Shown piece after piece: positions 60,195-64,000 of a stretch of DNA of 64,000 nt. Source of the stretch: Psychromonas sp. CNPT3 (GTDB lineage: Bacteria > Pseudomonadota > Gammaproteobacteria > Enterobacterales > Psychromonadaceae). Within the stretch, counting starts at the first letter, position 1, and each line of letters opens with the position of its first letter. The notes under the pieces are model-generated. The model had not been told where the DNA came from. It searched no databases and saw only the letters and a program-made list of their open reading frames with translations. A program made the position numbers and the translations under genes. The stretch is taken from assembly GCF_000153405.2 (NCBI RefSeq), contig NC_020802.1, positions 1,197,883 through 1,261,882 on the forward strand. The letters are read 5' to 3'.

Positions 60195-60782
60195 TTACTC
60201 TTTAAGCACCATATCGATACACATTACAGCCGCTAGAATTAGCTTTCTAACGTCATCATTTTCAGGAACATTATCTGATATTTCTAACATATAATTATCC
60301 GCACTCGTAAACATTTCACGCCCTAATCCTGCCCATTTTTTGGATACATGTGCTAATTCTTTACCATTCTCTCTAAAGTAAAAGTCCCAGCCAGTCCATT
60401 TACCCTCAAGTTTACACATGACTTGATCATGCTTATCTAAAACATCAAACTTCCCGCCAATAGAAAAAAATTTTTGTGAAAAACTACCGATCACTTCATT
60501 ATTTGAATCTTTGACGACGACTTTAGATAAGAATAATGATATTCCGCGTTGAATACGGACAATAGGTTTACCGTCTGGAGTTCTGATATGTATATCAAAT
60601 GGTGTCATACGCTTGTAGTCAGTAAATCGTAATAATTTAGTAAAAAAGCCAAGTGACGGCTCTCTACATTCCATTATTATTTCACCTGTATCAGGAGAAT
60701 AAATATCAAAGTTATTGGCAGCTTTAAAAAAACCGACATGCTCTTTAATTAGAAATAAATTACGATCCGTTACACTATCCAT
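60195..60782 (-). CDS. Phospholipid scramblase-like / LURP-one-type protein
   Basis: The 195-residue product reads DIYSPDTGEIIMECREPSLG, FTDYKRMTPFDIHIRTPDGK, RGISLFLSKVVVKDSNNEVI and KLEGKWTGWDFYFRENGKEL. These are repeated strands of a tubby/LURP-one-like 12-stranded barrel, as in bacterial phospholipid scramblase-related proteins. No lipid activity has been proven for most bacterial members. No signal peptide. It stands alone in a gene-poor area. Confidence 0.75.
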   Translation of the reverse strand: MDSVTDRNLFLIKEHVGFFKAANNFDIYSPDTGEIIMECREPSLGFFTKLLRFTDYKRMTPFDIHIRTPDGKPIVRIQRGISLFLSKVVVKDSNNEVIGSFSQKFFSIGGKFDVLDKHDQVMCKLEGKWTGWDFYFRENGKELAHVSKKWAGLGREMFTSADNYMLEISDNVPENDDVRKLILAAVMCIDMVLKE

Positions 60783-61563
60783 GTTTAAATATCCTTGATA
60801 TATTCAGGCTTAAAGTTGAAACATAACACCCGCGTAAGCGGTGAGAGATTGGTGACACTTATTTTTGCGTGTTTTTATAAAAAATGCGACATGATTTTGA
60901 ATCCGCTTTGAAGCGCAGTTAGTTGCACAGCAAACAGATAATATATCTAATTAATTGATTTTACATAGATAACTTCACAATGACTACCCAAGCGCTAGTA
61001 TTTGGTAATGTTAAGTTTGATAATGAGAGTGAAACAATCCTGTCATGTGAGAGATATCTAGATACCTTCACATTTTGACGGTATTGAAGTTCGAGTGCTC
61101 GGTCCTCGTACTTTTTGTCATCAATGGCTGACGAACATCGTGTAACCCAAGCATCTAAGGTGTATTGAATATGGCGCATTAAGTATGAACGCCTTAACTC
61201 AAATAATTATTCCTGGGTCTATGAGTCGATTGAATATGGGGAGTTTGCACTTTACATGGAAGGCGCTGCTATTAAGGTCGATTACTGTGCCGTGCATTCA
61301 CCTGAGTACCTCGCTGAATTAGACTAATTTATACTCGTTAGAGTGGATCCTATTACGTTATTGAATCAGTTATAATTCGGCCATACCCATACCCATACCC
61401 ATACCTATCAAGTGATAGCAACCCTATATCAGTTTCGCCATAAAAATAAATAGGAAAGCAACCTAGGGTTATATTATGAGAAAATCAGTTCAAAATAAAA
61501 GATCTGATCATTTATGTTTTAGTCATCATTGAAAATAGACTGATACGGAAAGAGGGGCGAGTA
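60783..61563. other. 781 bp region with broken plus-strand coding fragments
   Basis: From ATG 60979 the plus strand reads MTTQALVFGNVKFD and runs to a TGA at 61075. A shifted frame then reads FDGIEVRVLGPRTFCHQW up to a stop, and a third gives YSWVYESIEYGEFALYMEG and ends at TAA near 61324. The first piece resembles the start of phage BRO-type antirepressors. Together they look like a decayed gene, not proven. A CCATAC hexamer repeat (61381-61404) and a small hairpin CTATCA/TGATAG follow. Confidence 0.4.
61381..61404. repeat. Four-unit hexamer repeat CCATAC
   Basis: CCATAC is repeated four times without interruption in a non-coding area between a decayed gene and the nitroreductase gene. Short enough to be chance slippage. 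Confidence 0.85.
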
Positions 61564-62724
61564 CTAACTGATCAATAAACTACTGACTAATCGCCTTGGT
61601 GTGTGTGTTGTTTTTTTTGCTTTGCCTAAACGTACAAGCATCTGCACGGTTTGCTCGGCTTTTATATTAAAGCGTTGTTTAAATTGTGCTTGTAGGGGCA
61701 ACATATCATCATACTCTTGTAATATTTGACTCATAGGATGTTGCGCTAGACCCATTGCTGTCGTTGTTAAATTTAAACGACAATAATCACGACCTACTTT
61801 AACTTGTTGTAGGCGGCTATTTCCTTTTGTGGTTATCCAAGCAAAAGTGCTACTAGATCCACTGATAGAGCGTGTTATATCAACACTTTGTTTACTAAAA
61901 TTACTGGGATCCTTTTCGGTTTCTTTTCTATCTAAAAATAAAGTTTCAAGCATAAATTTTTTAATCCCGGTCACGCCGGAATGTTCAAGGCCAAAACCGT
62001 CTCTATATTGTTGCACCTCCTGATCGTTAAAACGAAACATTTTGATGGTCTCTAAATCTCGCGCTTTATTCGCTACCTCAATCACCATGGCTTCCGTTAA
62101 TCGGTGTTGTAAATAACGGTTATCTGATTTTGAATCATGAATTGTCAAACTTGACTGCGTTTTCATAAACAGCATTTGCAACTGATATTTTTGATCGGGA
62201 GTTAAGCGACTATTATCGTATTCACGTTTGTTAGATTGGCGCGTCAGTATGTAATTAAAGAGCGGATCAATATCTATTTTTATGTGCTTAGTTAATACAA
62301 TTCTGGCAATGGGTTTACTTTTTAACACTGTGTTTTTGTATTCGCCTTGTGGAAAATACTCAATCTCAGCGTGATAACCTAAACCCGTTGCTGCAATGCT
62401 CAACATTTCTAAAAAACAGCCTTGACCAATATGGATTTGTCGATAAAACGGATCTGTTTCGGGTAATAAACGCGTTTGATCTATATACAGATCAAAACTT
62501 TTAGGATGATTAACCTTAATTAACCAAGGCTGTTTATTGTGAGGGTTAGGGCAAAGGATCGCATATGCGAGTACCTTTAAATAGATATCCGACTTACTGT
62601 CATCAGGCCCATCCCAACCGTAATCAATGCTATCATTATTTGTGGCGTAACGACTTAATGTACTAGTTAAAGTCGCGACAGCAAGCCCAACGCCCATAAC
62701 GCGAATAAAATTTCGACGTTCCAT
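61564..62724 (-). CDS. Acg-type FMN-binding nitroreductase-like protein with Tat-like signal
   Basis: The 386-residue product starts MERRNFIRVMGVGLAVATL, a twin-arginine-like signal, though the match to the Tat consensus is partial. It has the Acg-family nitroreductase features CPNPHNKQPWLIKV (FMN loop), FLEMLSIAATGLGYHAEIEYFP, RQSNKREYD and a late QMLVRLGKAK. Such proteins bind FMN but their reactions are mostly unknown; some appear to sequester FMN. It is divergent from a MarR regulator, with two palindromic operators between them, so it is probably the regulator's target. Confidence 0.82.
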   Translation of the reverse strand: MERRNFIRVMGVGLAVATLTSTLSRYATNNDSIDYGWDGPDDSKSDIYLKVLAYAILCPNPHNKQPWLIKVNHPKSFDLYIDQTRLLPETDPFYRQIHIGQGCFLEMLSIAATGLGYHAEIEYFPQGEYKNTVLKSKPIARIVLTKHIKIDIDPLFNYILTRQSNKREYDNSRLTPDQKYQLQMLFMKTQSSLTIHDSKSDNRYLQHRLTEAMVIEVANKARDLETIKMFRFNDQEVQQYRDGFGLEHSGVTGIKKFMLETLFLDRKETEKDPSNFSKQSVDITRSISGSSSTFAWITTKGNSRLQQVKVGRDYCRLNLTTTAMGLAQHPMSQILQEYDDMLPLQAQFKQRFNIKAEQTVQMLVRLGKAKKTTHTPRRLVSSLLIS

Positions 62725-62748
62725 AAATTACTCCCAATATTAATTTAC

Positions 62749-62760
62749 ATTCCTTGGAAT
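62749..62760. promoter_or_regulatory. Palindromic operator 1 (MarR-type)
   Basis: ATTCCTTGGAAT is a perfect 12 bp palindrome in the 88 bp divergent region between the nitroreductase and MarR genes. Its centre is 22 bp from that of the second site, two helical turns. Confidence 0.7.
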
Positions 62761-62770
62761 ATAAATTAAT

Positions 62771-62782
62771 ATTCTTTGGAAT
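62771..62782. promoter_or_regulatory. Palindromic operator 2 (MarR-type)
   Basis: ATTCTTTGGAAT repeats operator 1 with one base changed. The pair is framed by ACATTCC at the left and GGAATGT at the right, and AT-rich sequence between them may hold overlapping -10 elements. Confidence 0.7.
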
Positions 62783-62812
62783 GTTTGTCAAGTCTTACGT
62801 TAAGGAAGTGCA

Positions 62813-63271
62813 GTGAACATACGCCAACAGAATGAACTACGTTTAATGATTGTAAATGGTATTATTCAACAACTAATGGATACGAGAACGAATAAGCTAT
62901 TTAAAAATTTTGAAATTAGTAAATCAGAATTTTCTTTGCTTTGTCACTTTAGTCACAAGCCTGAGCGTAGTTGGATTATTTCTGAATTAGTGGAGGTGAT
63001 GGAAATGAACCAACCCGGCATTAGTAAATTGGTCGCGGCGTTAAGCGAAAACGCCATGTTATGTGCTAAAACGGATAAGTTTGATAAACGTAAACGTCAT
63101 ATAAGCATCACTTCAAAAGGGTTACAAATATGCAAGGATGTCATGCAAAAACTGAAGCCTGATATAAATTTATATTTTGCTGATTGGCAAGATCAGGAAG
63201 TACTTCAGATGCTAAAGTATAGCGAGAAATTGATGCTATGGTTGGATAACAACAAGATAAGAACATTGTAA
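62813..63271 (+). CDS. MarR-family transcriptional regulator
   Basis: The 152-residue product starts with GTG after a TAAGGAAG site. It has the MarR winged helix: SKSEFSLLCHFSHKPERSWI, ISELVEVMEMNQPGISKLVA (recognition helix) and the wing with DKRKRHISITSKG. Cys residues at about 44 and 82 could make it redox-responsive, but this is speculation. Divergent from the nitroreductase gene, with which it shares the operator region. Confidence 0.88.
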   Translation: MNIRQQNELRLMIVNGIIQQLMDTRTNKLFKNFEISKSEFSLLCHFSHKPERSWIISELVEVMEMNQPGISKLVAALSENAMLCAKTDKFDKRKRHISITSKGLQICKDVMQKLKPDINLYFADWQDQEVLQMLKYSEKLMLWLDNNKIRTL

Positions 63272-63449
63272 ACTTTTGATCAAAGAAACGATGATCATCA
63301 TGGTTATTGTTTAGGGACTTGGTTGATAAAATCTAGAGAAAAATTGATTTCACTCCTTATGTAAGAGAAACGATCGATAATAAGGTGAGAAAAATTGAAT
63401 AATTAAACCGTAAAAGTGACACATGTTTAATTATTCAATAGACAGGATA

Positions 63450-64000
63450 TTAGGTATCTGATGAAACTAGGCGCTCTTTTTTTAGTCGTTGTCGTAAAAT
63501 CAATTGTGCAAATAACCAACCGGAAGCTGCGATAACAGCCATTAATATAAATAAATTATGAAATCCTTGCGCGCCGGGGGATGCATCTAAAATGCGACCT
63601 GCAACGGGCGCAAAAAAGATATCAGGGGTAAAACCTATCACTGAAATAATACCGACAGCCGTACCGGTCACTCTACCCGCAAGCTTACTTTCGGCTAATA
63701 GGGCGAAATAAACCCCTCGAATAGCAAATACTAATAAAAAAGTTAACGTGATATTAATTTCAAGTAAATAATTGGCAGAGTCATTGTTAAAGAAGGCAAA
63801 GCATAAATAACATAAAGTGAGTAAAACAAACCCCCAAGAAATAACGCGATCTGCACGTAGTTTATCAGCAAGAACACCTGCAAGTAGAGCTGCTATCGGC
63901 CGAATATAAGAAGCATTGGTGACTAATGATGCAGACTCTATATCTGACATCCCTAATACATTGGTTGCGTAAAGACCAAAATAATCGATGCTTTTATAAG
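63450..64000 (-). CDS. MFS transporter, C-terminal part
   Basis: The frame is open to the window end, so the start lies beyond base 64000. About 183 residues are visible, beginning YKSIDYFGLYATNVLGMSDI; an in-frame ATG at 63950 is internal. The visible part has about five membrane helices with the major-facilitator loop LLAGVLADKLRADRVISWG, RGVYFALLAESKLAGRVTGT and FTPDIFFAPVAGRILD. The latter resembles sugar- or organophosphate-type permeases, but substrate cannot be told. Confidence 0.8.
   Translation of the reverse strand, partial: YKSIDYFGLYATNVLGMSDIESASLVTNASYIRPIAALLAGVLADKLRADRVISWGFVLLTLCYLCFAFFNNDSANYLLEINITLTFLLVFAIRGVYFALLAESKLAGRVTGTAVGIISVIGFTPDIFFAPVAGRILDASPGAQGFHNLFILMAVIAASGWLFAQLILRQRLKKERLVSSDT

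Overview
The window looks like a chromosomal segment of an AT-rich, cold-water marine gammaproteobacterium, most likely Psychromonas or a close relative in the Alteromonadales/Vibrionales neighbourhood. That assignment is an inference from protein resemblance and gene order (yajC-secD-secF behind queA-tgt, thrS-infC-rpmI-rplT, a gap/yeaD/yeaC/pykA/hexR/glk sugar cluster, YebG, YaeQ, CmoM, RsmF, LetB). No database search was run.

Layout. 1-2 kb: the 3' end of a large repeat protein with bacterial Ig-like domains, followed by a scrambled patch in which an IS6-type element sits against the end of an IS200-type transposase. 2.2-17.3 kb: housekeeping genes: a YccT-like secreted protein, a VF530 protein, YaeQ, thiI, elyC, cmoM with a DUF2835 gene, rsmF, the letA (two half genes)/letB lipid-transport operon, SOS gene yebG, then thrS-infC-rpmI-rplT. 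17.9-24.7 kb: queA, tgt, yajC-secD-secF (tRNA queuosine and protein export), and nlpI. 24.9-31.8 kb: an unknown lipoprotein and a complete-looking pseB-pseC-pseF-pseG-pseI operon for CMP-pseudaminic acid, lacking the pseH acetyltransferase. 32-39.6 kb: trxB, rne with a long tandem-repeat tail, rluC, a HAD phosphatase, a TrpD2/YbiB homologue and a DUF1415 gene. 39.9-49 kb: a small unknown gene, periplasmic endonuclease I, gap, yeaD, a DUF2989 lipoprotein, a YeaC homologue, pykA, hexR and glk. HexR-type palindromes lie in front of gap, hexR and glk, so this stretch reads as a HexR-controlled glycolytic block. 49-49.7 kb: a decayed tRNA-Ser(GGA), an intact but atypical class II tRNA with anticodon GGA, and an endonuclease I remnant. 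50-64 kb: accessory, gene-poor DNA: a PAS chemoreceptor, an OmpA-type protein and an Ig-repeat lipoprotein, a MAPEG protein, unknown lipoproteins, a broken ClbS/DfsB gene, a DUF2157 membrane protein, a scramblase-like protein, an Acg-type nitroreductase divergent from a MarR regulator with two clear operators, and the end of an MFS transporter.

Two dispersed repeat families run through the intergenic regions. Family 1 is a ~160 bp MITE-like element with 12 bp terminal inverted repeats, present three times (3000, 17440, 31789). Family 2 is a ~156 bp element with partial copies (43666, 39839, perhaps 2070). The most unusual single item is the tRNA at 49290-49374: it carries a serine anticodon, but its discriminator base and 15-48 pair are of the leucine type. 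No obvious new multi-gene defence or biosynthetic system was found.
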